A stretch of DNA of 64,000 nucleotides, from the NCBI RefSeq assembly GCF_011769525.1, contig NZ_CP050440.1:7922001-7986000 (forward strand), in the 5' to 3' direction. Under the pieces are notes generated by a model that was given only the letters and a program-made list of their open reading frames with translations, was not told the DNA's origin and made no database searches. This DNA comes from Tolypothrix sp. PCC 7910. GTDB lineage: Bacteria > Cyanobacteriota > Cyanobacteriia > Cyanobacteriales > Nostocaceae. Shown here piece by piece: positions 44,513 to 53,894 of this stretch. The translations under genes and the position numbers were made by a program. The stretch's first letter is position 1; each line of letters opens with the position of its first letter.

Positions 44513-44926
44513 ATGGCTAAACAGAAAAAAATTGAACCCCTAGTCGGTGAAGATCTGCTCAGAAAAGTTAAAGAGCTAGAGAACGAGAGCAAAGAAGACA
44601 AGGCTAAGAAGTGCGGCTACTATACCGTTACCAAAAATGGTATAGAGCGCGTCAATATGATGAAGTTCTTAAATGCCCTAATTGATGCTGAAGGCATTCA
44701 ATTAGATAGCTCTCCTAGTGCTAATGGACGTGGTGGACGTAGCGCCAGCTATAGAATTAGCGTGCAATCGAATGGGAACTTGTTGATAGGTTCCGCTTAT
44801 ACAAAACAAATGAATCTTAAACCAGGTGATGAGTTCCTCATCACTTTAGGTAAAAAGCACATTCGTCTTAGACAGGTAGATCCAGAAGATAGGGAAGACC
44901 TGGAAGCTATAGAAGCTACTGCTTAA
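44513..44926 (+). CDS. calA: cyAbrB transcriptional regulator, CalA (cyAbrB1) type
   Basis: cyAbrB proteins are cyanobacterium-specific DNA-binding regulators of carbon/nitrogen metabolism and, in Nostoc, of hydrogenase genes and stress responses. The 137-residue protein starts MAKQKKIEPLVGEDLLRKVK and contains CGYYTVTKNGIERVNMMKFL and the C-terminal AbrB-like domain SYRISVQSNGNLLIGSAYTK, LKPGDEFLITLGKKHIRLRQ. This pattern fits the cyAbrB1/CalA branch rather than cyAbrB2. ATG 44513 is chosen over the TTG before it. CalA has been reported to affect hyp and hydrogenase genes in Nostoc, and hypF lies 19 kb away in this window. Confidence 0.9.
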   Translation: MAKQKKIEPLVGEDLLRKVKELENESKEDKAKKCGYYTVTKNGIERVNMMKFLNALIDAEGIQLDSSPSANGRGGRSASYRISVQSNGNLLIGSAYTKQMNLKPGDEFLITLGKKHIRLRQVDPEDREDLEAIEATA

Positions 44927-45040
44927 TAATATAGTTAAAAGTCAAGAGTCAAAAGTCCCAATGAGCCAGTGCATTGCGCGGGTTTCCCGCGTTGTAGCAA
45001 CTGGCGTTCAAGAGTAGAAAAATGACTATTGACTATTGAC

Positions 45041-46945
45041 TTAATGGCTAATAACTACATCTGTTGTGGGTAGCACTGCTAAACATTGGCGCAGTGCCTT
45101 ACTTGTAAGTGTTAAATTGCAGGTTAAGGCAATTTGCTCTCTTTCTAGTAGACCTAAAATGCGCTCATGGTTGTCTCTTGCTACCACTGGTAACTGATGT
45201 AAACCTCGGAGTGCCATGCGGTCTAAAGCTTCAGATAAAGGTTCATCTCTCCAAGCATAAAGAATTTCAGTGGTACAAATATCTAAAAGAGTTTGACTAG
45301 ATAAATTACTCTGAATTTCAGTTGGCAAATTTTGGTAATTTTGCCATAGACGGAGATTGCGGTTAATATCTTCTAGAGAGATAATACCAACTAATTGCTC
45401 AACTTCATCAATTACTAAAGCACTAGAACAGCGATCGCGAAGCATTTCCTTAGCAGCTTCTAATACTCCTAACTTTGCTGTCAACTTTTTTGGACAAGTT
45501 AGCATTGCATCTTCTACTAAAATTTCCTGCAACATATCTGTCTTCTCATCTTTTAATTCCGAAAGACCGATCTGTTGCAGATTAGAATTAGAATTAAAAT
45601 TTGGCTTGATCTGTTCTATCAACCAAACACTTAAACCCACCGCTGCCATTAAAGGTAAAACAATACGGTAGTCGCGGGTTAATTCAAATAGCATAATAAT
45701 TGATGTTAATGGCGCTCTGACACTAGCTGCCAAAACTGCAGCCATACCTACCATTGCGTAGGCGGGAGGCGCAGCCATCTGTGCGCCAATTGTGGGAGCG
45801 ATCGCAGCGACAATTTTGGCATAAGCCGAACCAAAAGAAGCACCCAGAAACATGGCGGGAGCAAATACACCACCAACAAAACCACTACCAGCAGAAATTG
45901 CTGTCATCAGCAATTTGATGACTAACAGTATCAGTAATAAAGGTAGAGAAAACTCCACATCTTGCAGCATGGCCTGTACAGTGCCATAACCGATGCCCAA
46001 AATTTGGGGAAAATATATAGCCACTATGCCAACAATCACGCCACCAATAATTGGATGTATGGGTTTAGGAATTTTTCCGATAAAGCCCAACATAGGAATA
46101 CGCCCAGCAAAGCAAGCTTTTGCTAACCGCATAGATTCTGTATAAGTTAAAGAAACTAAACTAGCTCCTAAACCTAAACCTAAATAAATTGGCAACTCTA
46201 AAGGACTGCGGACTTGATATACAGGTAAAGCAAAAGCAGGTTGTGCGCCTAAACCAATTTGAGCAATTAACGCTGCTACCACTGCCGCTAATAACACCAC
46301 ACTCACAGCAGAGGTAGCAAAAGATGTAGCGCCCATCACCACCTCTAAAGCAAAAAACACTCCTGCAATGGGAGCATTAAAGCCGGCTGCTAAACCAGCC
46401 GCCGCACCAGCGCTTAAAAGCAAACGCTGTTGCTCTTGAGATACTTGTAAAACTAGAGATAATAACATCCCAAAATTGGCACCAATTTCTACACTCGGCC
46501 CCTCAGGCCCCAACGAAGCACCACTCCCCAAAGACACCGATGCTGCCAACATTTTGGTGACTGGGCGTAGTGGCTGCCTAATTTCTTTGCCTTGAGAAGC
46601 TGCAATCAAAGATGAAAGTCCAGGGCCAAAATCTTGAGTGCGCCAGCGCATCAAGCCAACAATCAAGCCGCCAACTGTGGGAACGCAAGCTAAAGTCCAA
46701 GCACCCCAGACCCCAATAGTGCCCATAAAATTTTCCAGCATCAAATCGTGAATCAGCTGGATTAAATAGTGAAAGGTCACTATACCCATACCCGTACCGC
46801 TACCAATTAGTACTGCTAAAAGTAGCACTATGGTTTCTATAGATGGTTGAAAACGGTTAATTAAGTGAGCTAAACGAGTAGTCACAGAAGGAAAGGCAGG
46901 TGTTTCCGTTACCTTCCTCAGTTCAGTAGGAGGCAAGAGAGTCAT
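45041..46945 (-). CDS. ClC-family chloride channel/antiporter with two CBS domains
   Basis: The 634-residue membrane protein has a ClC core (about 40-440) and paired CBS domains at the C-terminus (about 475-630: LVEDAMLTCPKKLTAKLGVL, SSALVIDEVEQLVGIISLED, RGLHQLPVVARDNHERILGL). ClC landmarks are GSGASLGPEGPSVEIGANFG, with the gating Glu, and GSGFVGGVFAPAMFLGASFG. The first selectivity motif, usually GSGIP, reads GPGLSS, which departs from classical chloride-selective members. CBS domains suggest control by adenine nucleotides. The direction and ion cannot be settled from sequence. Confidence 0.92.
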   Translation of the reverse strand: MTLLPPTELRKVTETPAFPSVTTRLAHLINRFQPSIETIVLLLAVLIGSGTGMGIVTFHYLIQLIHDLMLENFMGTIGVWGAWTLACVPTVGGLIVGLMRWRTQDFGPGLSSLIAASQGKEIRQPLRPVTKMLAASVSLGSGASLGPEGPSVEIGANFGMLLSLVLQVSQEQQRLLLSAGAAAGLAAGFNAPIAGVFFALEVVMGATSFATSAVSVVLLAAVVAALIAQIGLGAQPAFALPVYQVRSPLELPIYLGLGLGASLVSLTYTESMRLAKACFAGRIPMLGFIGKIPKPIHPIIGGVIVGIVAIYFPQILGIGYGTVQAMLQDVEFSLPLLLILLVIKLLMTAISAGSGFVGGVFAPAMFLGASFGSAYAKIVAAIAPTIGAQMAAPPAYAMVGMAAVLAASVRAPLTSIIMLFELTRDYRIVLPLMAAVGLSVWLIEQIKPNFNSNSNLQQIGLSELKDEKTDMLQEILVEDAMLTCPKKLTAKLGVLEAAKEMLRDRCSSALVIDEVEQLVGIISLEDINRNLRLWQNYQNLPTEIQSNLSSQTLLDICTTEILYAWRDEPLSEALDRMALRGLHQLPVVARDNHERILGLLEREQIALTCNLTLTSKALRQCLAVLPTTDVVISH

Positions 46946-47423
46946 TGAGCGGCCAGGTAAATGTAAGAAAAAATTTAAATTTTTATCTGTTACTTCTTAT
47001 TGTGAGCCATGATTTAGCAACCAGACAAGTATGCTTAATCAGCTTCATTTACAAATTTTTAGTTAAAAAAATTTCACTGTGCAAAATTTTGATGAGGAGA
47101 ATGGTTAAATAGGACAGAATTATTATTTAATGGTCAACTAGCGGTGGTGCAGTGCTATTCAGTCAGAACTCATTCTCAGGAAAAAATAGGTTCGGTGTAG
47201 GCTTGGTGGTTGAACCAAGTTAGATAGTCGTGAGGGGTCATCTTCCACTAAATCTAGCTATACTCGTGTTGCGACCATAATAACCATCCTGAGTAAGAAG
47301 TACACTATATGTATGATTAATGACTGATGTCAGAGCACAAGGGTGAGTCTACTAAGTATTGATCGGGAATTCAATATAACTATTGTTTATAGAGCGAGTC
47401 AACGGACTAGGCGGTAGTACTAA
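46946..47423. other. Divergent intergenic region
   Basis: About 480 bases between the ClC gene and the zinc-ribbon gene. No open frame, RNA gene or clear repeat was recognised. Confidence 0.45.
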
Positions 47424-47801
47424 ATGAATATACACACTTTTGATAATCATTATGTTACTTGTCCCATTTGCCAAAGAAATGCCACGCCGAAAAAGATTAA
47501 GACGTGCATTGGCTTATTTAGTTGTCCCTATTGCCAAGAAAAACTTGTAGTTTGCCAAAGCGGTCATTATGTACGCGATCCGTTTACTCTTAAACAGATG
47601 ATGGTTTCTTCGGCGCTACGTCGTCAAAGTAGTCCTTTAGCAAGAATTATCCGAGATTTCGTCTTCCTAAAGCGTCCTGTAGTAGCAATGGCTGTGGGCA
47701 GCATGATTCTCTTGAGTATGCTTGCTATTACTCAGCAGAATACAAGTAGCGGACAGGAAAATCTTCCCCAGGTAGAGAAAATAGATAAAAAATTTCAGTA
47801 A
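47424..47801 (+). CDS. Zinc-ribbon membrane protein (125 aa)
   Basis: The protein has an N-terminal zinc ribbon (CPICQRN and CPYCQEKLVVCQSGHYVRDP, about residues 14-52), a basic linker and one membrane segment (VVAMAVGSMILLSMLAI, about 90-106) with a short polar tail. The second half of the ribbon is closely similar to the end of the protein at 40850, but the order of ribbon and membrane segment is reversed. The function is unknown. A terminator hairpin follows. Confidence 0.75.
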   Translation: MNIHTFDNHYVTCPICQRNATPKKIKTCIGLFSCPYCQEKLVVCQSGHYVRDPFTLKQMMVSSALRRQSSPLARIIRDFVFLKRPVVAMAVGSMILLSMLAITQQNTSSGQENLPQVEKIDKKFQ

Positions 47802-47873
47802 AGTTATTTACTGGTATAAATTATAGTATTATATACTTCTGGTAATCAGAAAATCAAGTATAACATTAATCAC

Positions 47874-47914
47874 ACCGTATACTATACCAACCAGGGAGTA
47901 TACGGTTTAATTTT
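47874..47914 (+). terminator. Hairpin ACCGTATACT...AGTATACGGT
   Basis: A 10-bp stem (47874-47883 with 47897-47906) with a 13-base loop, followed by TTAATTTT. It lies 73 bases after the zinc-ribbon gene stop. Confidence 0.7.
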
Positions 47915-47924
47915 GGTGAGAGGT

Positions 47925-48065
47925 TCGGGATTGGGGAACTCGGGGCCCCACGACCCCAGGGAGTGGGGATTAGGGGTAATGAGGACTGGGGATAAGGGAG
48001 ATGAGGAGGATAAGGGGGCAGAGGAGAAATTCCCATTACCAATGCCCAATGCCCCATGCCCATTG
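47925..48065. repeat. STRR and dispersed-repeat tract between convergent genes
   Basis: GGGGATT/GGGGACT heptamers flank a GC-rich block GGGAACTCGGGGCCCCACGA, then CCCAATG units follow. Non-coding by appearance. Confidence 0.7.
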
Positions 48066-48154
48066 TCATAAGTAAAAAGCTAATGACTAATTGCACCTTT
48101 AGCCATTAGCAAGTCTTTATTACCTGTTATCCATTGCTGGTATGACTACAAGTT

Positions 48155-49510
48155 TTAACTGGCGAATTCCGCACGCAATTGATTAACAACCCGATCTAGC
48201 CCGACAGAATGGGCAGCTTTGAACAATAAACGATCGCCTTCTTGGACAAATGTCTTTAATCTGGCTACTAATTCCGCATGGCTGGTAAAACATTCTGAGG
48301 GAATGCCTTCTGCGCTTTTGGCGATCGCTTCGGCATCCTGTCCATCAACTAAAACTAACAAGCCGTCTAATTTTAACTTTTGCACTGTCTCACCAACTCG
48401 CTGGTGCAATTGTGGCGATCGCTCTCCTAATTCTTTCATTGCACCTAAAACCGCTATTTTGCGTTTTCCGGGTGTGTCTGCTAATAATTGCAATGCTGCT
48501 AACATAGCTTCCGGCGCGGCATTGTAAGTTTCATCTAAGATTACCACGTCATTGGGCAAGGCAAAACGTTGCGATCGCCCTGTGGGCATATCAACATTTA
48601 CACCCGCTTGCAAAGATGCCCAATCAATTCCTACTACCTTAGCTACAGCTAAAGCTGCCAAGAAATTTGTGACATTGTGACGGCCTGGGAGGGGTAGAGG
48701 TAGCTGGAAATTTTCTATTGCCAGTGTCTCATTCTCAATTAGTTGCCCGGAAATATCTCCGCCAGATAAGCCGTAAGTGATGACTTTTCCTTGCCAAACT
48801 TTGGCGGCTGTGGAAATTAATAGTGGATTATCTTGATTGAGAATAGCGATGCTATCTTTGGGCATTTCGGCTAATAACTCGCATTTTGCCTGAGCGATCG
48901 CAGCTTCGGAACCAAGTAATTCAATGTGTGCTGTGCCGACATTGGTAATAACTCCAATTGTAGGATTGGCGATGTGGGTTAATTCTGCAATCTGTCCTTG
49001 ACCCCGCATAGCCATTTCAATCACGGCATAATCATGTTCTAGGCTAAGTTCTAGGAGAGTTTTCGGCACACCAATTTCGTTATTAAAATTCCCGTAAGTC
49101 TTGTGCACACGTCCCTTTGTCGCCAAAACTGCGGCAATTAGTTCCTTAGTTGTGGTTTTACCCACAGAACCAGTTACCCCAATCACCGGAATTTGAAAGC
49201 GATCGCGCCACCAACGAGCAATTTTCTGATAGGCTTCTAGAGTATTTTTGACCTGTAATGCCGGAAACCCAGGATTTTCATAATCAAAATCAACAATAGC
49301 CGCAATCGCACCTTTAGCGATCGCAGTAGCAACAAACTCGTGCCCATCAAACTTTTCACCTCGCAAAGCCACAAACACTTCACCTGGCTTAATCAGCCGA
49401 GTGTCTGTTTGGATACTGCTGCCTAATTGTGTTAAAGCGGCTGCTGATAAGTTGACAGGCTGGGCTAAAAGAATTTCAACCAGTTGATTTAAAGTGGCAG
49501 AACAAGGCAT
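48155..49510 (-). CDS. murF: UDP-MurNAc-tripeptide:D-Ala-D-Ala ligase MurF
   Basis: MurF adds D-Ala-D-Ala to UDP-MurNAc-tripeptide, the last cytoplasmic step of peptidoglycan precursor synthesis. The 451-residue protein has the Mur ligase N-domain (QTDTRLIKPGEVFVALRGEK), the ATP loop VIGVTGSVGKTTTKELIAAV, the NFNNEIGVPKTLLEL block and the C-domain (LDETYNAAPEAMLAALQLLA, KRKIAVLGAMKELGERSPQL). The longest frame begins at a TTG (49531); ATG at 49510 is more likely. It is monocistronic here, away from a mur/fts cluster, as is usual in cyanobacteria. Confidence 0.95.
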   Translation of the reverse strand: MPCSATLNQLVEILLAQPVNLSAAALTQLGSSIQTDTRLIKPGEVFVALRGEKFDGHEFVATAIAKGAIAAIVDFDYENPGFPALQVKNTLEAYQKIARWWRDRFQIPVIGVTGSVGKTTTKELIAAVLATKGRVHKTYGNFNNEIGVPKTLLELSLEHDYAVIEMAMRGQGQIAELTHIANPTIGVITNVGTAHIELLGSEAAIAQAKCELLAEMPKDSIAILNQDNPLLISTAAKVWQGKVITYGLSGGDISGQLIENETLAIENFQLPLPLPGRHNVTNFLAALAVAKVVGIDWASLQAGVNVDMPTGRSQRFALPNDVVILDETYNAAPEAMLAALQLLADTPGKRKIAVLGAMKELGERSPQLHQRVGETVQKLKLDGLLVLVDGQDAEAIAKSAEGIPSECFTSHAELVARLKTFVQEGDRLLFKAAHSVGLDRVVNQLRAEFAS

Positions 49511-49588
49511 AAAAGTGGAAATTGTTCCCAAGAATAAATTATTGAAATTTTAGTAGTAAAAAGTCTGAAGGTGACAAATATTTTTTGG

Positions 49589-49704
49589 TCTGGGGACTGG
49601 GGACTGGGGATTGGGGATTGGGGATTGGGGACTGGGGTAAAGGGGAATAACAAACAGCAAATGACGAATGACGAATGACAAATGACAAATGACAAATGAC
49701 AATT
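49589..49704. repeat. STRR heptamer array
   Basis: At least six consecutive GGGGACT/GGGGATT units (starting near 49594), a short spacer, then at least five ATGACGA/ATGACAA units. It is the longest heptamer array in the window. At 49825-49882 a separate block CCAGCGGCGGGGCGG...TTTCCCGCCGC can form a GC-rich hairpin. Confidence 0.85.
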
Positions 49705-49892
49705 ACCCATTACCATATCCGAAAAAATGATACTATGCTGTCGGAAGGCTGTGACTCCGTGTGTGCATTGATTAATGAAAAACTCCAGCCAGGAGGGAAA
49801 GAAGTTTCCAATGCCCAATGCCCAATGCCCCCAGCGGCGGGGCGGCTATTCCTCTCTATTCCCGGATAGGAGTTTCCCGCCGCTTTCCATGA

Positions 49893-51308
49893 ATGTTAGC
49901 GAAAGGTAGCGGAATTATGCTTTGTATAGAAGATCTGCTGACTCTGGAACTATTTCAAACTTTGCCACGGAACCGTCTGGATTGGATATGCGATCGCTCT
50001 CAAATACTTGACCTCAGTACTGATGAAATATTGGTATCCGAAGGCGATCCTGCAAGTGGCTTTTTTATTATGTTGTCTGGGCGCATGGGATTGACTAGGC
50101 GCAGTGATGGTATGGAAATGCCTATCGGACAGCACGAAGCACCTAGCTTTTTTGGGGAAATTCCCATACTGACAGGCGATCCTAACCCAGTGACAGTACG
50201 CGCCCTCACTGACTGTCATCTATATAAACTATCAAGTGAAGATTTCCTGACATTGCTGCATGAGTGTCGCAACTTTGAGCAGGTAATTTTTAAAACTGTT
50301 GCCAAGCGATCGCGTGGATTAGAATCTTTCATCCGCAATCGGGAGAAAATGGCAGCTTTAGGCACTCTAGCAGCAGGACTAGCCCACGAACTCAATAATC
50401 CAGCCGCCGCCTTGGTTCGCGCTTTGCGAGATATCACCCCAGCATTACTAGAACTGCAACGCATGAATCTGGTGTATGGACAGCATCAAGTTGATGCAGA
50501 ACACACTACACAATGGATTAAAGCGCGTGATGAGGGGTATGAGACAATTACCCACAAGCGGGTTGATCCGATGACTTTGAGCGATCGCGAAGATGAATTG
50601 CTTGATTGGTTAGAAGATTATGGTGTGGAGGATGCTTGGAAACTAGCTGGGCCTCTAGCCGAAGGGGGTGTCGCAATTGCCACACTAGAAGAATTAACTG
50701 AACGCTGGCAGGATGATAAGACAGAAATGGGTAGCATGGGCTTGCGTTGGTTAGCCCTTTCCTTTGAAGTCATGTCTATGATTACCAGTGGCTTACGCGG
50801 TGCAGAAAGAATTGCTGAACTGGTGCAATCGATGAAGTCTTATTCCCATTTAGATCAGGGCGCAAGACAACTAGTTGATGTGCATGAAGGTTTAGAAGAT
50901 ACCCTACGATTATTCTCATATAAGCTGAAGCAAGGCGTAGAAATCCGCAGATCCTATAGTCTGGAAATGCCTAAAATTTTAGCTTATGGCAGCGAATTAA
51001 ATCAGGTTTGGACTAATTTGATTGACAATGCCATTGATGCAATGGATGAAAAAGGCATATTAGAAATTATTACTACATCGTATAGCGATCGCATCGAAAT
51101 CCAAATTACAGACTCTGGATCGGGTATTCCTCAAGAGATTAAATCACGAATTTTCGAGCCATTTTTCACAACCAAAGCTGTTGGTAAAGGTTCCGGCTTA
51201 GGCTTAGAAGTAGTACGCCGAATCGTAGAAATCCGCCACCAAGGAAGTATTACAGTAGATTCCCAACCAGGGAAAACGCAATTTACTATTTGTCTCCCGA
51301 TTGCTTGA
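49893..51308 (+). CDS. Histidine kinase with N-terminal cyclic-nucleotide-binding-type domain
   Basis: Residues about 12-135 form a CNB/Crp-type sensor domain (LFQTLPRNRLDWICDRSQIL, EGDPASGFFIMLSGRMGL, APSFFGEIPILTGDPNPVTV). The kinase follows, with phospho-acceptor His165 in LAAGLAHELNNPAAAL and the catalytic boxes NQVWTNLIDNAIDAMDEKG, ITDSGSGIP and GKGSGLGLEVVRRI. There is no membrane segment, so it senses a cytoplasmic signal; whether the CNB domain binds cAMP is not shown. A 24-base shorter start (ATG 49917) is possible. No cognate response regulator is adjacent. Confidence 0.92.
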   Translation: MLAKGSGIMLCIEDLLTLELFQTLPRNRLDWICDRSQILDLSTDEILVSEGDPASGFFIMLSGRMGLTRRSDGMEMPIGQHEAPSFFGEIPILTGDPNPVTVRALTDCHLYKLSSEDFLTLLHECRNFEQVIFKTVAKRSRGLESFIRNREKMAALGTLAAGLAHELNNPAAALVRALRDITPALLELQRMNLVYGQHQVDAEHTTQWIKARDEGYETITHKRVDPMTLSDREDELLDWLEDYGVEDAWKLAGPLAEGGVAIATLEELTERWQDDKTEMGSMGLRWLALSFEVMSMITSGLRGAERIAELVQSMKSYSHLDQGARQLVDVHEGLEDTLRLFSYKLKQGVEIRRSYSLEMPKILAYGSELNQVWTNLIDNAIDAMDEKGILEIITTSYSDRIEIQITDSGSGIPQEIKSRIFEPFFTTKAVGKGSGLGLEVVRRIVEIRHQGSITVDSQPGKTQFTICLPIA

Positions 51309-51372
51309 GACTGGGGATTGGGGACAACGGGAAATAAGTAATTACCAATTACCAATTACCAAATGACAAATG
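51308..51372. repeat. STRR heptamers running into a start codon
   Basis: GGGGATT units, then CCAATTA and ATGACAA heptamers. The ATG of the next gene at 51363 is itself part of an ATGACAA unit, so the first codons of that gene (Met-Thr-Asn-Asp) derive from repeat sequence. Confidence 0.75.
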
Positions 51373-52241
51373 ACAAACCTGTAAAATTTCTGATTGGTTG
51401 TGCCGTTTGGGCATATAAAGGATGGGTGGGTGAACTATATCCTTCAGGTACTCGCACAGCTGAGTTTCTTTCTCTCTACAGTCGCCGCTTCACTACTGTG
51501 GAGGGAAATACTACTTTCTACGCTATACCTAACCAGGAAACTGTTACCCGTTGGGCGACGGAAACACCCCCAGGTTTTGAATTTTGTTTGAAATTACCAC
51601 GTGATATCACTCATCAGGGGTTGTTGCAACCATATATCCCTGCGGCTTTACAATTTCTGGAAGGGATGCGTCCTTTGGGTAAGCGTCTTGGCCCAATATT
51701 TGCTCAATTACCACCAAGTTACGCACCTATATTAATGGAAGATTTGGCTAGCTTTCTAGAAGCTTGGCCGCGTACAGATGCACCCCTAGCGCTAGAAGTT
51801 CGCCATCCAGATTGGTTTAAGGAACCCCATGCTAGTAATTTGACGGCGCTGTTAGAAAAACTCAATGTTGGCAGAGTACTGTTAGACTCGCGCCCAATCT
51901 ATACTGGAGATGATGACCCTCAACTAAATTCAGAACGACGCAAACCAAAATTACCAGTACAATTTAGCGTCACAGCACCTTTTACCCTAATTCGCTTTAT
52001 CTCACACCCAAATTTACCCGTGAATCAGCCTTTTATGGAAGAGTGGGTAATGCAGATTCAGCAGTGGTTAAAGGCAGGAGTGCAAATTTATTTCTTTGTT
52101 CATTGTCCTATAGAAGAGCGATCGCCCAGCACAGCCCGTCACTTTCAAAATTTACTGGAACAGAATGGTATAAAAGTTCCTCCCTTACCTTGGAATAACC
52201 TCGGTCAGCCACCCAATCAGCTCAGTTTATGGGATTTGTAA
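51363..52241 (+). CDS. DUF72 (YecE-like) protein
   Basis: DUF72 proteins adopt a TIM-barrel fold of unknown activity. The 292-residue protein shows the family start FLIGCAVWAYKGWVGELYPS, then RFTTVEGNTTFYAIPNQETV, WATETPPGFEFCLKLPRDIT and GPIFAQLPPSY. There is no signal peptide. It follows the CNB-kinase gene by 54 bases of repeat sequence on the same strand; joint transcription is possible. The catalytic role is unknown. Confidence 0.9.
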   Translation: MTNDKPVKFLIGCAVWAYKGWVGELYPSGTRTAEFLSLYSRRFTTVEGNTTFYAIPNQETVTRWATETPPGFEFCLKLPRDITHQGLLQPYIPAALQFLEGMRPLGKRLGPIFAQLPPSYAPILMEDLASFLEAWPRTDAPLALEVRHPDWFKEPHASNLTALLEKLNVGRVLLDSRPIYTGDDDPQLNSERRKPKLPVQFSVTAPFTLIRFISHPNLPVNQPFMEEWVMQIQQWLKAGVQIYFFVHCPIEERSPSTARHFQNLLEQNGIKVPPLPWNNLGQPPNQLSLWDL

Positions 52242-52335
52242 AGCATAGGCTAGGCACTAGTTATCATTTAGGTGAGAACGAAAGATTTTACATTGCTGAC
52301 CCTAAAAACTAGTCCCTAGCCCCTATTTGCAGATC

Positions 52336-52908
52336 TTAAGTTGAGAACATTCCTTTATTTGGTTTTTCTGGAATTACCGCGTAAGCATCTATTTCAAATA
52401 ACATCCGGTCAAGTGCCAATCTAGGAACAGGGATGAGAGTGTTTGCTGGTGGTTTATTCCCCCATAAATTAGCAATTTCACGTCCTAAGGGTATTAATTT
52501 ATCTTGAGTGTGATTAACTATAAGCACAGTAGTTTTGGCTACATCTTCTGGTCTTGCGCCCACCGCTTGTAAGGCAAAGCGGAGGTTCTGAAAAGCCCTT
52601 ACTAACTGCTCTTCATAATCATCAGAAATCACATTGCCTTGCAAATCTGAACCAAATTGACCAGAAATATAAACAGTTTTTGCCTTTGCTGGTGTAACAG
52701 CTATATGACTATAGCCATTTTGGGGCGCATTATATAGCGTTGGTGGGTTTACCAGTTCCACATCTTTTTTTTCTTGAGCATTCACTTCAGTTTGTGTTCC
52801 TGCGATAAAGGTGGTGCCTAAACCTGCACCACCAAGCCACAAAAGTGCATTGCGTCGCGATAATTTACTTACTAGTGAATTTACTGTACTGGTAATACGC
52901 TGAGACAT
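52336..52908 (-). CDS. Exported RidA-family protein with Tat-type signal
   Basis: RidA proteins deaminate reactive enamine/imine intermediates and are normally cytosolic trimers of about 130 residues. Here a RidA domain (about 55-180: YNAPQNGYSHIAVTPAKAKT, VYISGQFGSDLQGNVI, NLRFALQAVGARPEDVAKTT, PRLALDRMLFEIDAYAVI) follows an N-terminal extension. That extension contains SRRNALLWLGGAGLGTTFIA, a twin-arginine signal, with a likely cut near NAQ (about 45). The protein would therefore act in the periplasm. The conserved family Arg is seen in VPRLALDRMLFEIDA. The neighbours give no further clue. Confidence 0.85.
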   Translation of the reverse strand: MSQRITSTVNSLVSKLSRRNALLWLGGAGLGTTFIAGTQTEVNAQEKKDVELVNPPTLYNAPQNGYSHIAVTPAKAKTVYISGQFGSDLQGNVISDDYEEQLVRAFQNLRFALQAVGARPEDVAKTTVLIVNHTQDKLIPLGREIANLWGNKPPANTLIPVPRLALDRMLFEIDAYAVIPEKPNKGMFST

Positions 52909-53359
52909 TAAAGCTCCTTAAATAAATACTTCAGTAAGTCAGCAATTGAACATAACAATATTCAAAAAGATAAATTGAAAAAGCTTTACTTTTTCTTCCT
53001 TAAAACTTTATATATTGCTTGAATCAAGTGTACTTACTTACGAAAAATCAATTACATATTAAGCATAAAATGAAACTTGCTAATAGTAAAGTAAAACCTG
53101 AACAACGGATAGTTTAAAAATATAATTTCAGGAGCTAACAAATTTACTAAAAAATTCAAACTTTTCGTGACTAAATCACTCTGATAAAAGAAAAATAGCG
53201 TTCCATATTTGCGCTGAATTTACCAATTTCTAGAATTAGTAAATTCAGGGATGTCATTATAATAGATTTGCGCTAGAAATGTGGAGCTTATACTAAAATT
53301 TTCAACTGATGCCAAAAACCATAATTATATTGTTAAAACAAGATTCTGGGGCGGTCTAA
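52909..53359. other. AT-rich divergent intergenic region
   Basis: About 450 bases between the RidA gene and the anti-sigma-like gene. It should hold both promoters. No gene or repeat is recognised. Confidence 0.45.
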
Positions 53360-53830
53360 ATGTCATCGGAAACCAGTTTCCTGATTTATAACTCTAGTTT
53401 GCAAGTTGCCAGTGATATTAATGCAATGACAACAGTATTAGAGTGGTTTGATCAATTTAATTGCTCACCGTTAACTGATCGGGTATGGATAGAAGGACAA
53501 ACAGCTTTGATTGAAGGCTTTACAAATGTAGTTCGCCATGCCCATAAACACCTTAGTCCTCAAACTCCTATTGATTTAACAGTCCAAATTTCCGCTGATT
53601 ATTTTCAGCTTTGTATCTGGGATCAAGGCGATATTTTTAATTTAGAAGTGGCTTTAGAAAATCTCAGCCAACAAACCAGCGATTATACATTCAATCCTTT
53701 AAATCATGAAGCTCATTGGGGGTGCATCTTCTTACTTAAGCTGAGAAACAAATATAGCTGGAAAATTAGCTATACCCGCGAATCAGACGCTAGAAACTGT
53801 TTATTGCTAAAGAAAAAAATAGTTGCTTAA
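53360..53830 (+). CDS. RsbW/SpoIIAB-like ATPase (anti-sigma factor or serine kinase)
   Basis: This 156-residue protein is one HATPase_c_2 domain. The N box is IEGFTNVVRHAHKHLSPQTP and the G1 box WDQGDIFN; the end reads SDARNCLLLKKKIVA, as in the paralogue at 38763. The glycine-rich lid seen there (GGYGWFLL) is replaced by HWGCIFLLKL. In partner-switching systems such a protein either binds a sigma factor or phosphorylates the STAS antagonist. The STAS gene follows 64 bases downstream on the same strand. Confidence 0.87.
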   Translation: MSSETSFLIYNSSLQVASDINAMTTVLEWFDQFNCSPLTDRVWIEGQTALIEGFTNVVRHAHKHLSPQTPIDLTVQISADYFQLCIWDQGDIFNLEVALENLSQQTSDYTFNPLNHEAHWGCIFLLKLRNKYSWKISYTRESDARNCLLLKKKIVA

Positions 53831-53894
53831 ATAGATTACTAGCTGATTTAGTCTTGTCATTTATTTTTACCGAAACATTTTTGTAACTAAAATT

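Noticed and set aside
49589-49704. Possible CRISPR-like array
   Set aside because: The repeat unit is only seven bases with no unique spacers; it is an STRR array.
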